From NCBI GenBank assembly GCA_963707015.1, contig CAVPOO010000014.1, forward strand, positions 99,474 to 163,473: a DNA stretch of 64,000 bases, read 5' to 3'. The translations under genes and the position numbers were made by a program. Positions 45,299-54,084 of this stretch are shown here, piece by piece (the first letter of the stretch is position 1; the number at the start of each line of letters is the position of its first letter). The notes below the pieces were generated by a model. That model was not told the DNA's origin. It saw only the letters and a program-made list of their open reading frames with translations, and did not search any database. The stretch is from CAVPOO01 sp963707015. GTDB taxonomy: Bacteria > Pseudomonadota > Gammaproteobacteria > Thiohalobacterales > Thiohalobacteraceae.

Positions 45299-46096
45299 CT
45301 AAAGGCTGATTTCCAGCCAGGCGCACCACTCGCGGAACAGGTCCTCGTCGAGGGCGGCCGCTGTGGAGCGCGGCTGTAAGCCCAGCGGCGGATTACGCTG
45401 TCCTTCCAGGGTGACCGAATGGCCCCCCGTCTCGTGAAGAATACTCAGGCCGGCAGCATAATCCCACAGGTCGTGCCGGCCGTGCAGGTAGACGTGAACG
45501 CGGCCGGCGGCCACCCAGCAGAAGTCCAGCGCCACCGAGCCGAAGCTCCGCTGTGAGCCGTAGGGCGGGGACTCCGCCAGGCGCAGGGCCAGGGCCCGGG
45601 GCAGGCGCTTGTAGTCGACGAGCCCGATCCCCTTTGCGAGGGGGGTGAGGGGACGCCGTCGACCGAGCGGCTGGCCGTTCAGCCAGGCGCCCTGACCGGG
45701 CAGCGCATGGAAGAACTCCCGGCGGCAGGGGTCATAGACGACGGCGAGCCGTACCTCGCGGTCGATCACCAGCGCCAGGGACACCGCGAAGTAGGGGATA
45801 CCCACTGCAAAGTTGCTGGTGCCGTCCAGCGGGTCGAGGATCCACAGCCCCGTGCCGGCGCTCTCCAGCTGCGCCTGGCGTTGCTCGTGGCTCATCTCCT
45901 CTCCCAGGAAGCCATACTCGGGGCAGAGGTCCGCAAGCTCCCGCTTCATGCGCTCCTGCATGAGCAGATCCGCCTCGGTCACCAGTGAACCGTCTGCCTT
46001 GATCTCGGCATCGACGCGTTTGAAGCGCTGCAACAGCTCCGTGTCCGCGGCCGCGCAGAGTCGCTGCTGCAATGCCTCTATCTGTGCCTGTCTCAC
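45299..46096 (-). CDS. Inositol monophosphatase family protein
   Basis: 265 residues from GTG 46096, which follows GGAGG at six bases; extension to 46180 is rejected. Metal and substrate motifs: GSLVTEADLLMQ, FLGEE (about 70), DPLDGTSNFA (about 90-99) and LWDYAAG near 215 (with the conserved Asp). Lithium-sensitive-type phosphatase acting on inositol phosphates, or a related sugar or nucleotide phosphate (CysQ-like); which is not decidable by eye. Confidence 0.9.
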   Translation of the reverse strand: MRQAQIEALQQRLCAAADTELLQRFKRVDAEIKADGSLVTEADLLMQERMKRELADLCPEYGFLGEEMSHEQRQAQLESAGTGLWILDPLDGTSNFAVGIPYFAVSLALVIDREVRLAVVYDPCRREFFHALPGQGAWLNGQPLGRRRPLTPLAKGIGLVDYKRLPRALALRLAESPPYGSQRSFGSVALDFCWVAAGRVHVYLHGRHDLWDYAAGLSILHETGGHSVTLEGQRNPPLGLQPRSTAAALDEDLFREWCAWLEISL

Positions 46097-46251
46097 CTTT
46101 GCCTCCTTCCCGCACCTCACACCGGGGTGCCGCCAATTGTAGGGGAAAACGTGCCAGGCAGTCGAAGGGTGCCGCAGCACCTGCGCGAGGCGATTCAGGG
46201 GAAGTCGCCAGGTATTTGCAGCTCGGGGAGAAGCCCGGAAGGTATGTGCAG

Positions 46252-46923
46252 TCAGGCGCAGGGCGCGTAGTGCAGGGTCCGGATGCGATCCAGCTTCTTG
46301 CGATGCATGAGCCGGTAGAAGCGCCGCAGTTCCTTGAATATGCCGGTCCCGCCGCGGCGCTTGAGGAAGTGTTCCTGCAGCAGCGCGCAGTAGCGGCTGG
46401 CGTAGTGATTGGCCCGGTGATAGCGCATCAAGGTGGCGTGATCCAGTGTGCTGTCAAAGACCGGCCTGGCAAACAGCCGTTGATGCAGGGCGCTCGGGAT
46501 ACGGCCGCCGCGCTGCCGTCCGATGAGGAGTGCGGCAACCACGAACTTGTCGACCTCGGCCTGCAACTCGAGCTCGAACAGGGTCACGCTGCGACCATGG
46601 CCGGCATTCCACACGAGATAAAGGAAGTGGGATATGCCTTCCAGAACGGTCCAGAAGGTGCCGAGGTTTCCGTCATGCAGATGCAGGGTCGGGTCGTCTG
46701 CATGCAGCCGTTCCATCAGGGCTGCGTCGAGATACAGTGCGAGGTTGAGCGTCTCGCTTTCCTGATGCACCAGCAGTTTCTCCGGCGTCTCGCGGGCGCT
46801 GGGCCCGCTGTCGTAGTGACGCGCCAGCGCGGCTTCCGTGATCAGAAACTGATCCACATCCTCGTCGACTGTGACTTCATAGATGCGTTCCAGGTGATGC
46901 TGAATTTTGCGTAAGCCGGCCAC
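46252..46923 (-). CDS. Conserved-looking protein of unknown function
   Basis: 223 residues from GTG 46923, nine bases after the stop of the upstream gene, so translation is probably coupled. Soluble, rich in His, Arg and Leu; a histidine-dense C-terminal half (DHATLMRYHRANHYASRY, FYRLMHRKKLDRIRTLHY) may bind metal or nucleic acid, but I see no recognised motif. Forms an operon with the next gene upstream. Confidence 0.7.
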   Translation of the reverse strand: MAGLRKIQHHLERIYEVTVDEDVDQFLITEAALARHYDSGPSARETPEKLLVHQESETLNLALYLDAALMERLHADDPTLHLHDGNLGTFWTVLEGISHFLYLVWNAGHGRSVTLFELELQAEVDKFVVAALLIGRQRGGRIPSALHQRLFARPVFDSTLDHATLMRYHRANHYASRYCALLQEHFLKRRGGTGIFKELRRFYRLMHRKKLDRIRTLHYAPCA

Positions 46924-46931
46924 GGGCGCAT

Positions 46932-47564
46932 TCAGTGTGAGACTGAGATGGGTGCCGCCATACTCGGTTGTATGCCGAGGTCCCGCAGGCGTTGCGCGGC
47001 ACGCTGGCTGCCGGTACGCAGCCAGACCTCGTACACGCGCAGGATATCGGTGCTGCTCGTGCAGTTCGATTGTTCAGTGACCTCTGCCAGCACGTCGACA
47101 AACCGGGTAAATTTCTCGGCCAGCTCGGTAAACACGTCGCGCCAGGCCCGCGCGCCGGTACTGCGCGCCAGATTGTCGGATAGCTGCGCATAGGCACTGC
47201 CGCCCATGGCGATGTAGTAATCGACATCGACGGGTTTGCGACTGAGGCTGTCGGCAAATACGCCCGCAATGAACAAGGCCACATCACCAAGACGCCGCAT
47301 GGCCCGGTTGCGTTTCTGGGTGGAAGGTTCTTGAGCCGCCTCGGTATAGATTAGCGCCAGGGGTTTGAGATTCAGTCCGTCTTCGCTGCGCTCGTAAAGC
47401 TGTTCGGTATGCAGAAACGAGGTCAGCAGATTGGTCAGATAACAGGTGGTTTCAGTACCTGCATCGACGCGCTGATTGTTGAGTGCCGTCGTTATGGATG
47501 TCTGAAAGTGTTCACGAATCGTTGTTTGCGTAATCACTCGCGTGTGTGGATTACTGTCAATCAT
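46932..47564 (-). CDS. Protein of unknown function, helical
   Basis: 210 residues from ATG 47564, 11 bases after AGGAGG. Entirely soluble, mostly helical (LYERSEDGLNLKPLALIYTEA, RAMRRLGDVALFIAGVF), no motif known to me. First of the two-gene operon with 46252-46923; the two are probably partners. Confidence 0.7.
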   Translation of the reverse strand: MIDSNPHTRVITQTTIREHFQTSITTALNNQRVDAGTETTCYLTNLLTSFLHTEQLYERSEDGLNLKPLALIYTEAAQEPSTQKRNRAMRRLGDVALFIAGVFADSLSRKPVDVDYYIAMGGSAYAQLSDNLARSTGARAWRDVFTELAEKFTRFVDVLAEVTEQSNCTSSTDILRVYEVWLRTGSQRAAQRLRDLGIQPSMAAPISVSH

Positions 47565-48026
47565 CGTTGCATGATCCTCCTGTACGATAGCGAACGGCGC
47601 GGCGAATGCGCATTCGGCTCTGCGGGCAAGACATCAAATCTCGTGTAATGGCTCGTCATCAATCCTGCATTTCTCGACTGCACGTCAAAACGCAGTCTTG
47701 TGTATAGGTATAGGCAAATATCGAACCAAGTGCCAACGAACTTGACCCGAAAACGGCGCTGACCCGTCTGCGCGGCTTTGGCACTCAGCATGTGAGAGTG
47801 CTGACAGGCGCGAGCAAGTCCTTGTTAGCAAAACAGGCTGTCGGGTTTATGCCGAAGGGATGGCGCGCTAAGCGCGGCTTGTGACACCCCTGTCCGCAGG
47901 CATTATGCGGACAGGGGACGAATGGTGGAGCAAATACAGATGTTGGGGATGTGCGAACAGACGCTCGATCGCGCACAAACTTTGGTCAATGGCGCACCAT
48001 TGTGATGCCTGCGTGAATGTGATGCC
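47565..48026. other. 462-base intergenic region
   Basis: Carries the promoter side of the 46932 operon and the 3' side of the Hsp20 gene. A 12-base perfect hairpin at 47887-47917 is the only structure seen. No gene supported. Confidence 0.45.
47887..47917. repeat. 12-base perfect hairpin CCCCTGTCCGCA / TGCGGACAGGGG
   Basis: Perfect arms around a 7-base loop, about 110 bases downstream of the Hsp20 stop. No T-run follows on either strand, so it may be a factor-dependent terminator or a processing signal. Confidence 0.6.
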
Positions 48027-48497
48027 TCAGCGCATTGGCGCCGGGTAGGGTGGCGTATATTGGTCCCTTCTCGGTATGTAGATTTCCAGGACGCCGTTCT
48101 CGGACGTCGTCTGCATGCGGCTCGCGTCGGCGTCATAGGGTAGTCGCAGTCGCTTGCGGAAACTTGCCTGCGAGCGTGCGACCCGGAAGGCGCTGCGGTC
48201 TCCCATGCCGTATTCGTGGGACTGCGCGCTTTGCACCACCAGCGTGTTATACCGGACAACGACCTGGACCTCGTCCGGTGAGATTCCCTCGAGATAGACC
48301 CTGACGTAATAACCGTCTTCGCTCATGCCCGTCTCAAAGTGCGCGCCAGTGTGGCGGTAATAACCGGCGGGTGAGCGCGGGTAAGGCATATACCCGCGGC
48401 CGCCGGGCTCACCATAATAGTCATAACTCCAGACGGTCGCGGGCAACAGGGCCGTGACGAGGAAAACGGTAAGCAGTAGTCGGATGCGTCGGTGCAT
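48027..48497 (-). CDS. Exported small heat-shock (Hsp20/alpha-crystallin) protein
   Basis: 156 residues; AGAGGA before ATG 48497. A strong signal peptide (RIRLLLTVFLVTALLPATVWS) ends before YDYYGE, so the chaperone should act in the periplasm, unlike the cytosolic Hsp20 proteins. The alpha-crystallin domain (about 55-145) contains VRVYLEGISPDEVQVVVRYNTLVV, the FRKRLRLPYDADASRMQTTSENGVLEIYIPR strand set (with the typical GVLxI pattern) and an I-x-I-like end. Divergent from a DUF1223 gene. Confidence 0.85.
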   Translation of the reverse strand: MHRRIRLLLTVFLVTALLPATVWSYDYYGEPGGRGYMPYPRSPAGYYRHTGAHFETGMSEDGYYVRVYLEGISPDEVQVVVRYNTLVVQSAQSHEYGMGDRSAFRVARSQASFRKRLRLPYDADASRMQTTSENGVLEIYIPRRDQYTPPYPAPMR

Positions 48498-48792
48498 GGT
48501 TTCTGTCCTCTTGGCGTGTTGTTATGTGTGCCCTGATCTGTTCAGCGCTTATAAGGGAGTGTAGCCGCTCCTGATCGTCGCGGCGTTGACGTGGGTCAGG
48601 TGCGCTGGTTTTGATGGGTTTCCCGCACGACCGATGCGTACGAAAACAGGCGTGTCGGTTTACTTCCGCGTTCATTACTCGGTGTCCCCCGGCCGTTGAG
48701 GCAGTTCCCCCGAGGGCTGGCAAACTTTCCGGCGTCGGTGCTGTCTACGGTTCTATGGCGTCGTCGCGTCGCGCTGTTTTGGGAGTGGTGAT

Positions 48793-49542
48793 ATGAAGGA
48801 ATACCTTACGTGGCTGGCCATTGCCGGGCTCCTGGCAGCCGGTGCGGCGCCGGGCGCCGAGCTGCGACTGGAAAGCGGAACGGCACGGACGGTGATGATT
48901 GAACTCTTCACGTCGCAGGGGTGTAACAGTTGCCCGCCTGCCGAGGCCTACCTCAATGGCTACATCGATCACCCAGCGCTGTGGACGACCTATATCCCGC
49001 TGGCATTCCACGTGGACTACTGGGACGACCTGGGATGGAAGGACCGGTTTGCACTGGCTGACAATGCCGTCCGGCAGCGGCGCTATGCGCGGCTCGGCGG
49101 GGCGCGCACGTTGTATACGCCGGCATTTCGTGTCAATGGCGAGGGCTGGGCGCCAGGGTTACTGAAACGCAGTCCCAGGGCCGACGGGCAGGCAGCCGGG
49201 AATCTGCGCCTGACCCTGAGAGGCCGGGAGTTCCAGGCGCGATACGATCCGCGCGCCGGTGTGCACAAGCCGCTGGTGCTGCATGTCGCGCTGCTGGGCA
49301 TGGGCCTGACGACCGACATTGAGGCGGGCGAAAATCGAGGACGTCAGTCCGGTCATGAGTTTGTGGTGCTGGCACACGAGCAGCTCGCGGGGGAAGGCAA
49401 TGCCTGGCGAGGCAGCCTGCCGGCCGTCGATACGGCTTCGGCTGCACGCCTTGGCATCGTCGCATGGCTGAGTCAGGGGGATGACCCGACGCCGGTGCAG
49501 GCGACCGGCGGCTATCTTCCCGCGCCAGACCGGGACGGATAG
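48793..49542 (+). CDS. DUF1223 domain-containing exported protein
   Basis: 249 residues; signal peptide (cut near APGA, about 22). VMIELFTSQGCNSCPPAEAYL with C44 and C47 as a CxxC pair, the FHVDYWDDLGWKDRFA segment and TPAFRVNGEGW are DUF1223 hallmarks. The fold is thioredoxin-like; a role in periplasmic redox is likely but unproven. Monocistronic. Confidence 0.9.
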   Translation: MKEYLTWLAIAGLLAAGAAPGAELRLESGTARTVMIELFTSQGCNSCPPAEAYLNGYIDHPALWTTYIPLAFHVDYWDDLGWKDRFALADNAVRQRRYARLGGARTLYTPAFRVNGEGWAPGLLKRSPRADGQAAGNLRLTLRGREFQARYDPRAGVHKPLVLHVALLGMGLTTDIEAGENRGRQSGHEFVVLAHEQLAGEGNAWRGSLPAVDTASAARLGIVAWLSQGDDPTPVQATGGYLPAPDRDG

Positions 49543-49687
49543 AGCCCTGAGGCCGGAGTGTACCAGGCAGCCGTACCAACCAAGCCGCGGCATGCGTCGA
49601 ACAGGGATCACGAGACGCGCCGTCGCGCCGGGTGACGCCTCAGCGATCGCACCGTTGCCTGCGCAGTGCACTTGCAGAGCGCGTCGC

Positions 49688-49960
49688 TTATTTGGATTTT
49701 TCCTTGCGCAGGTATTCCTTCAGTTCCTCGAGGGACTCGATCATGGCATCGGCGGCACGGCTGACCCCTGAGCTTATGCTGTCATCGAGCCTGTTCACCG
49801 CACCCTTCGCCAGTTCGGCAAGATCTTCGTCGATGAACTGCTTGACATCGGTGAGCGCCGCGGCAAGGTGATGCCTGGCCGAACGCAGCGATTCGTAATC
49901 CTCTCTTGCGTCTTCGACTTCACCCTGAGCCTCTTTGGGGGGCTTCTCTTGTTCAGTCAT
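49688..49960 (-). CDS. Small helical protein of unknown function
   Basis: 90 residues; AGAGGAG before ATG 49960. Highly charged and helical throughout with heptad-like spacing (LAAALTDVKQFIDEDLAELAKGAVNRL), ending LKEYLRKEKSK. Resembles small coiled-coil or stress-type proteins; no motif. Coding status supported by the start site. Confidence 0.65.
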   Translation of the reverse strand: MTEQEKPPKEAQGEVEDAREDYESLRSARHHLAAALTDVKQFIDEDLAELAKGAVNRLDDSISSGVSRAADAMIESLEELKEYLRKEKSK

Positions 49961-50243
49961 CTCATGCTCCTCTGTTGCTACCCCGCATGATCGCGTATCC
50001 CTGGGTGGAATCCAAACCCGCCGAATTCACCCTGACGTCGGTGAGCCCCGCCCCGTCTGCGGCGTCCTGCGGGAGCCCCGGGGTCCTGATTGCCGCGCGG
50101 CAGCAGCCGCTCAGGCGTGTCCGGGGACGGTGCCTGTCATGGTGCTTCCGCTGCCGGCGAGGTACCATCGGGGCGTTCACCGGGCCGCTGGGGCACGCCA
50201 GGCGGCGCGACCGACAACAATTAACTATATCCGATGAGGAGAC

Positions 50244-51368
50244 ATGGCAATGACAAACAAAATACCGGCTTTCATGCTGGGAAGCCTGCAGGCGCTACTC
50301 CTGGGCAGCGTTACGACACTCGCGACGGCCGAGACCGCGGAGGGACCCGCTCCCACAGCGACCAAGGGATTTCCCAGCGCGGTACTTGCACCCTCGAGTA
50401 TGCCACCCGGCCAGGGAGGGGGTAGCTACGGGATGCCACCGGGGCAGGGGCGGGGCGGCTACGGGATGCCACCCGGCCAGGGAGGGGGTGGTTACGGCAT
50501 GCCGCCGGGACAAGGGCCGGGCGGTTACGGCATGGGACCTGGGCAGGGCGGGGGCGGCTACGGGATGCCACCCGGCCAGGGAGGGGGTGGTTACGGCATG
50601 CCACCGGGACAAGGGCCGGGCGGTTACGGCATGGGACCGGGGCAGGGCGGGGGCGGCTACGGGATGCCACCCGGCCAGGGAGGGGGTGGTTACGGCATGC
50701 CACCGGGACAAGGGCCGGGCGGTTACGGCATGGGACCGGGGCAGGGCGGGGGCGGTTACGGCATGCCACCCGGCCAGGGAGGCGGCGGTTACGGTACACC
50801 GCCGGAGCAGGGAGCAGGTGGTTACGGTATGCCACCGGGCCAGGGGCCAGGCGGCTACGGGATGCCCGCAGCGGGACAGCAGCCCGGCGGGATGGGTGGT
50901 CCCGGCAGGATGGGCGGTCCCGGCAGGATGGGTGGTCCGGGTATGCGGGGCGGTCCGATGGGGGGGCCTGGCATGATGGGCGGTCCCATGGGCGGCCCCG
51001 GCATGACGGGCGGTCCCGGCGCGAGCTCGCTGGATGCTATCGCGAATCTGCAACTGAGTGATGAGCAGCGCGGCAAAGTCGACGCGATCAGGGCGGATCT
51101 CGACAAGCGCCAGCAGGAGGTCAGGGACAAACTCACCAAGACGAGTGAGAAGCTGCGCAAGTTGCAGGAAGAGCAGATGCAGTTGAGCCGGACCATGGCG
51201 GACCTCAGCGGTCACATGATGCAGGCGAGCATCGATGCGGCGAACCGCGCCGAAGAGCTTCTGACGGACGAGCAACGCCAGAGCCTGATCGGTTCCGGTG
51301 CGCATATGATGATGCCGCGGGGGGGAATGCCCTACGGTGCCTCCGGACCTGGCGGTGCACAGGAGTAG
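50244..51368 (+). CDS. Exported glycine-rich repeat protein with Spy/CpxP-like C-terminus
   Basis: 374 residues; GAGGAGAC before ATG 50244. A signal peptide ends near TTLATAE (about 30). Residues 53-206 are 14 tandem 11-residue units (consensus MPPGQGGGGYG) arranged in a higher-order period of three units, then a PGRMGG/GPGMxGG repeat to about 258. The C-terminus (about 262-350) is helical with LSDEQRGKVDAIRADLDKRQQ and LTDEQRQSL, the LTxxQ-type pattern of Spy/CpxP periplasmic chaperones and metal-stress proteins. The repeat is disordered and could bind surfaces or metal. Combination not known to me. Confidence 0.85.
   Translation: MAMTNKIPAFMLGSLQALLLGSVTTLATAETAEGPAPTATKGFPSAVLAPSSMPPGQGGGSYGMPPGQGRGGYGMPPGQGGGGYGMPPGQGPGGYGMGPGQGGGGYGMPPGQGGGGYGMPPGQGPGGYGMGPGQGGGGYGMPPGQGGGGYGMPPGQGPGGYGMGPGQGGGGYGMPPGQGGGGYGTPPEQGAGGYGMPPGQGPGGYGMPAAGQQPGGMGGPGRMGGPGRMGGPGMRGGPMGGPGMMGGPMGGPGMTGGPGASSLDAIANLQLSDEQRGKVDAIRADLDKRQQEVRDKLTKTSEKLRKLQEEQMQLSRTMADLSGHMMQASIDAANRAEELLTDEQRQSLIGSGAHMMMPRGGMPYGASGPGGAQE
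50400..50861 (+). repeat. Fourteen tandem 33-base coding repeats
   Basis: Units of 33 bases encode M(P/G)PGQGxGGYG; three units make a 99-base period repeated three times almost exactly. Such identity predicts copy-number change by recombination or slippage. Confidence 0.9.
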
Positions 51369-51650
51369 TCCTTAGTCGGCACGCCCACGCGGAGCGCTGC
51401 GGCCAGGGTTGCGCATCGGCAGGGACGCCGTGCGCGCACCGCAGCGGCTGGGATGAAGCGACTATGAAGCGACGGTGCGGACCTGCGTGACCTCGCGGTC
51501 CGCCCGATCATGGCGCGAACCCGGACCTGCAGGTTCTCAGGTCAATTTTACTGATGCGGGCATCACCGCGCCGGATGCCTCAACGCGGCCTCGAAGCCGT
51601 TGCCGGCGTGGGTGACGGGCCCTGGGTGGGGGAATGCGGAGAGCGGCGAT

Positions 51651-52226
51651 ATGCAGGATATCCCGGCTATTATCAAGGCGCTGGAATTCGCGGCGCACAA
51701 GCATCGTGATCAGCGTCGTAAAGACGCGGAGGCCTCGCCCTACATCAACCACCCGATCGCGCTGGCGAGTGTGCTCGCCAATGAGGCCGGGGTCACCGAT
51801 GCCGAGGTGATCTGCGGGGCGCTGCTGCACGACACCATCGAAGACACCGAAACGACGCCCGCGGAGCTTGAAGCAGCCTTCGGTCCCACCATCCGCGACA
51901 TTGTCCTGGAGGTGACCGACGACAAGCATCTCCCGAGCGCGGAGCGCAAGCGACTGCAGATCGAGCACGCGGCGCAGGCCAGTCGCAAGGCGCGGCTGGT
52001 GAAGCTGGCGGACAAGATCTGTAATCTGCGCGATATCGCGAGTTCGCCACCGGCCAATTGGTCGCTGGAACGCAAGTGTGCCTACTTTGACTGGGCCGGG
52101 GCGGTGGTCGACCAGATCCGCGGTACCCACGCGACGCTGGAAGCGCTGTTCGACGCCGCCTGTGTGAACAGGCCGGGGGAGGGCGGACGGGAATCGGGCC
52201 CCGGGGTGACTGATCCCTCGGGCTGA
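51651..52226 (+). CDS. MESH1-like HD-domain alarmone (ppGpp) hydrolase
   Basis: 191 residues from ATG 51651 (GGAGAG upstream; the frame opens at 51600). A complete HD domain with KHRDQRRKDAEASPYINHP, GALLHDTIEDT, EVTDDKHLPSAERKRLQIEHA and KLVKLADKICNLRD-like blocks, lacking the synthetase, TGS and ACT domains of SpoT. This matches the MESH1 family of single-domain ppGpp (and NADPH) phosphohydrolases known from animals and some bacteria; residues bind manganese. Expected to remove (p)ppGpp. Preceded by 280 bases without a gene. Confidence 0.88.
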   Translation: MQDIPAIIKALEFAAHKHRDQRRKDAEASPYINHPIALASVLANEAGVTDAEVICGALLHDTIEDTETTPAELEAAFGPTIRDIVLEVTDDKHLPSAERKRLQIEHAAQASRKARLVKLADKICNLRDIASSPPANWSLERKCAYFDWAGAVVDQIRGTHATLEALFDAACVNRPGEGGRESGPGVTDPSG

Positions 52227-52364
52227 ACGGGTTCGCGTGGTTCGGCGTGCGCGGGGTTTTCGCGGCGGCCCGCGGGCCTGGTGGCCAGTCGGCCATCGAT
52301 GGCTTATGCTCGGGGTTTCCGGTCAAGATCACACGATAGCGAAACAACAAGAGAGGAGATCGCA

Positions 52365-52856
52365 ATGAGTAGAGATTCATTCCGTTCAGGGCAAACAGCT
52401 GATGCGGGTCTTGACGGCATCAGCCGGCGTGATTTTCTGGTCGGGGCGGGAGCCGTGGCCTCGCTGGCCGCCAGTGGCGCCGCCTTTGCGGTAGCCGGCC
52501 CGGTGCATGACCATGCGTCCCATGCGCCGCAACACCCCGCTCTGCTGGCGGCGGTAAACGACTGCGTCGCCAAGGGGCAGAGTTGCATTGCCCATTGCCT
52601 CGTGTCCTTCAAAGAGGGGGACATGTCCCTCGCAGACTGCGCCGCCAAGGTCCATGAGATGGATGCGGTGTGCAAGGCGTTTTCGTATCTTCTGGCAGCG
52701 AATTCGACCTACCTGATGGACTACGCGGCGATCTGCACTGAGGTCTGCCAGGACTGTGAGGACGAGTGTCGAAAACACGATCAGCATATCGAATGCAAGG
52801 CCTGTGCGGATGCCTGTGCCGAGGTGATCGCGCAGATCAAGAAGGCCTTCGCCTGA
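52365..52856 (+). CDS. csp1: Exported copper-storage protein, Csp1-like (four-helix bundle)
   Basis: 163 residues; GAGAGGAG before ATG 52365. Twin-arginine signal SRRDFLVGAGAVASLAASGAAFA (residues 20-42). The mature part carries 12 cysteines (67, 74, 78, 92, 103, 124, 128, 131, 135, 144, 147, 151) on helix-facing spacing, including CTEVCQDCEDEC and CKACADAC, as in Csp1, where cysteines line a helical bundle that stores Cu(I). A histidine-rich stretch (HDHASHAPQH) precedes it. Symbol by family match. Confidence 0.88.
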   Translation: MSRDSFRSGQTADAGLDGISRRDFLVGAGAVASLAASGAAFAVAGPVHDHASHAPQHPALLAAVNDCVAKGQSCIAHCLVSFKEGDMSLADCAAKVHEMDAVCKAFSYLLAANSTYLMDYAAICTEVCQDCEDECRKHDQHIECKACADACAEVIAQIKKAFA

Positions 52857-53024
52857 TTCGTGGGCAGGGGCCCGGACCCTCATGACCGTCGCCCCGGTCC
52901 CGGGATGCCGCGCGTTCGAGGCGTCTGTGCGCTGACTGTCGCGCGGCAGGCGCACGGCGGATCGAGCGGACACTCAAGGCACGCACCCGGCGGGCCGGGG
53001 CCGCACAGGGGATCCTGACAGCGC

Positions 53025-54080
53025 ATGCGCGATTTTATTCGGGTGCTGATTCTCGGAACCGGACAGATGGGCTCGGGCATCGCGCGCCTGGTGCTGGAGA
53101 AACGCGGCCTGCAGCTCGCCGGCGCCTATGCCAGGCGGGCGGGCCGCGCGGGCATGGATCTGGGGCGGGCGATCGGACTGGAGCGGGATCTTGGTATCGC
53201 CGTCGGCACCGATCTGCTGACCGTCATCGAGCAGACGCGACCCGAGGTCGCCATTCAGGCAACCTGTTCAGGCCTCGCCGACGCCATGGACGAAGTCGCG
53301 ATGCTGATGCGTCATGGCGTGCCGGTCATCTCGATCGCCGAACAGATGGCCTACCCGGCCTGCAGTTCCCCGGCGCTGGCCGAAAAGCTGCACGCTTCGG
53401 CGCTCGCGCACGGCGTGGCGGTTATCGGCACCGGGATCAACCCCGGCTTTGTGCTCGACCTGCTGGTCATCACCCTGTCCGGTGTCTGCGCCGACATCGA
53501 GTCGATCACCGCAGAGCGTGTCAATGACCTCGCACCCTACGGTCCCACCGTGCTGGCCAGCCAGGGCGTCGGGCTGAGCCCGGCGGCATTCGCGCACGGA
53601 CTGGCCGATGGGTCCGTGGTCGGGCACATCGGCTTTCCGGAGTCGATCTATCTGATCGCCGCCGCCGTCGGCTGGGACATCGAGCGTATCGAGGAAACGC
53701 GTGAAGCCATTGTCTCGGAAGTCCGGCGGGAAACGCCCAGCGCCGTGGTGCGGCCCGGGGAGGTCGCGGGCTGTGTGCACCGGGCCGTGGCGTACCGGGA
53801 GGGCAGGCCGGTGATCACACTCATCCATCCCCAGCAGGTGCACCCGCAGCTCGCGGGAACCGAGACCGGCGACAGGATCGAGATCCGGGGAACGCCGACG
53901 GTGCGGCTTTCCGGCAGTCCGGAGATACCGGGCGGCCAGGGCACCTGTGCGCTGGCCGTGAACATGATCCCGCGGATTCTGAATGCCGCGCCCGGTCTGC
54001 ATACCATGGCCGATCTGCCGGTCCCGGCCGCGCTGCTGGGCGACGCACGCCGCTTCGTGCACGGTTTCAAACCGGACTAA
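53025..54080 (+). CDS. ord: 2,4-diaminopentanoate dehydrogenase (Ord)
   Basis: 351 residues. N-terminal Rossmann fold with GTGQMG at 11-16 and INPGFVLDLL near 138-147, as in dihydrodipicolinate-reductase-like dehydrogenases; the next two genes identify it as Ord of the oxidative ornithine pathway, which deaminates (2R,4S)-2,4-diaminopentanoate to 2-amino-4-oxopentanoate with NAD(P). First gene of a tight operon: ortA follows after 4 bases. AGGGGA precedes the start. Without the other pathway genes the substrate supply is unclear. Confidence 0.85.
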   Translation: MRDFIRVLILGTGQMGSGIARLVLEKRGLQLAGAYARRAGRAGMDLGRAIGLERDLGIAVGTDLLTVIEQTRPEVAIQATCSGLADAMDEVAMLMRHGVPVISIAEQMAYPACSSPALAEKLHASALAHGVAVIGTGINPGFVLDLLVITLSGVCADIESITAERVNDLAPYGPTVLASQGVGLSPAAFAHGLADGSVVGHIGFPESIYLIAAAVGWDIERIEETREAIVSEVRRETPSAVVRPGEVAGCVHRAVAYREGRPVITLIHPQQVHPQLAGTETGDRIEIRGTPTVRLSGSPEIPGGQGTCALAVNMIPRILNAAPGLHTMADLPVPAALLGDARRFVHGFKPD

Positions 54081-54084
54081 TGGC

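Noticed and set aside
50400..50861. Regularly repeated DNA that could be taken for a CRISPR array
   Set aside because: The 33-base units are contiguous with no spacers and are in frame inside an exported protein gene.
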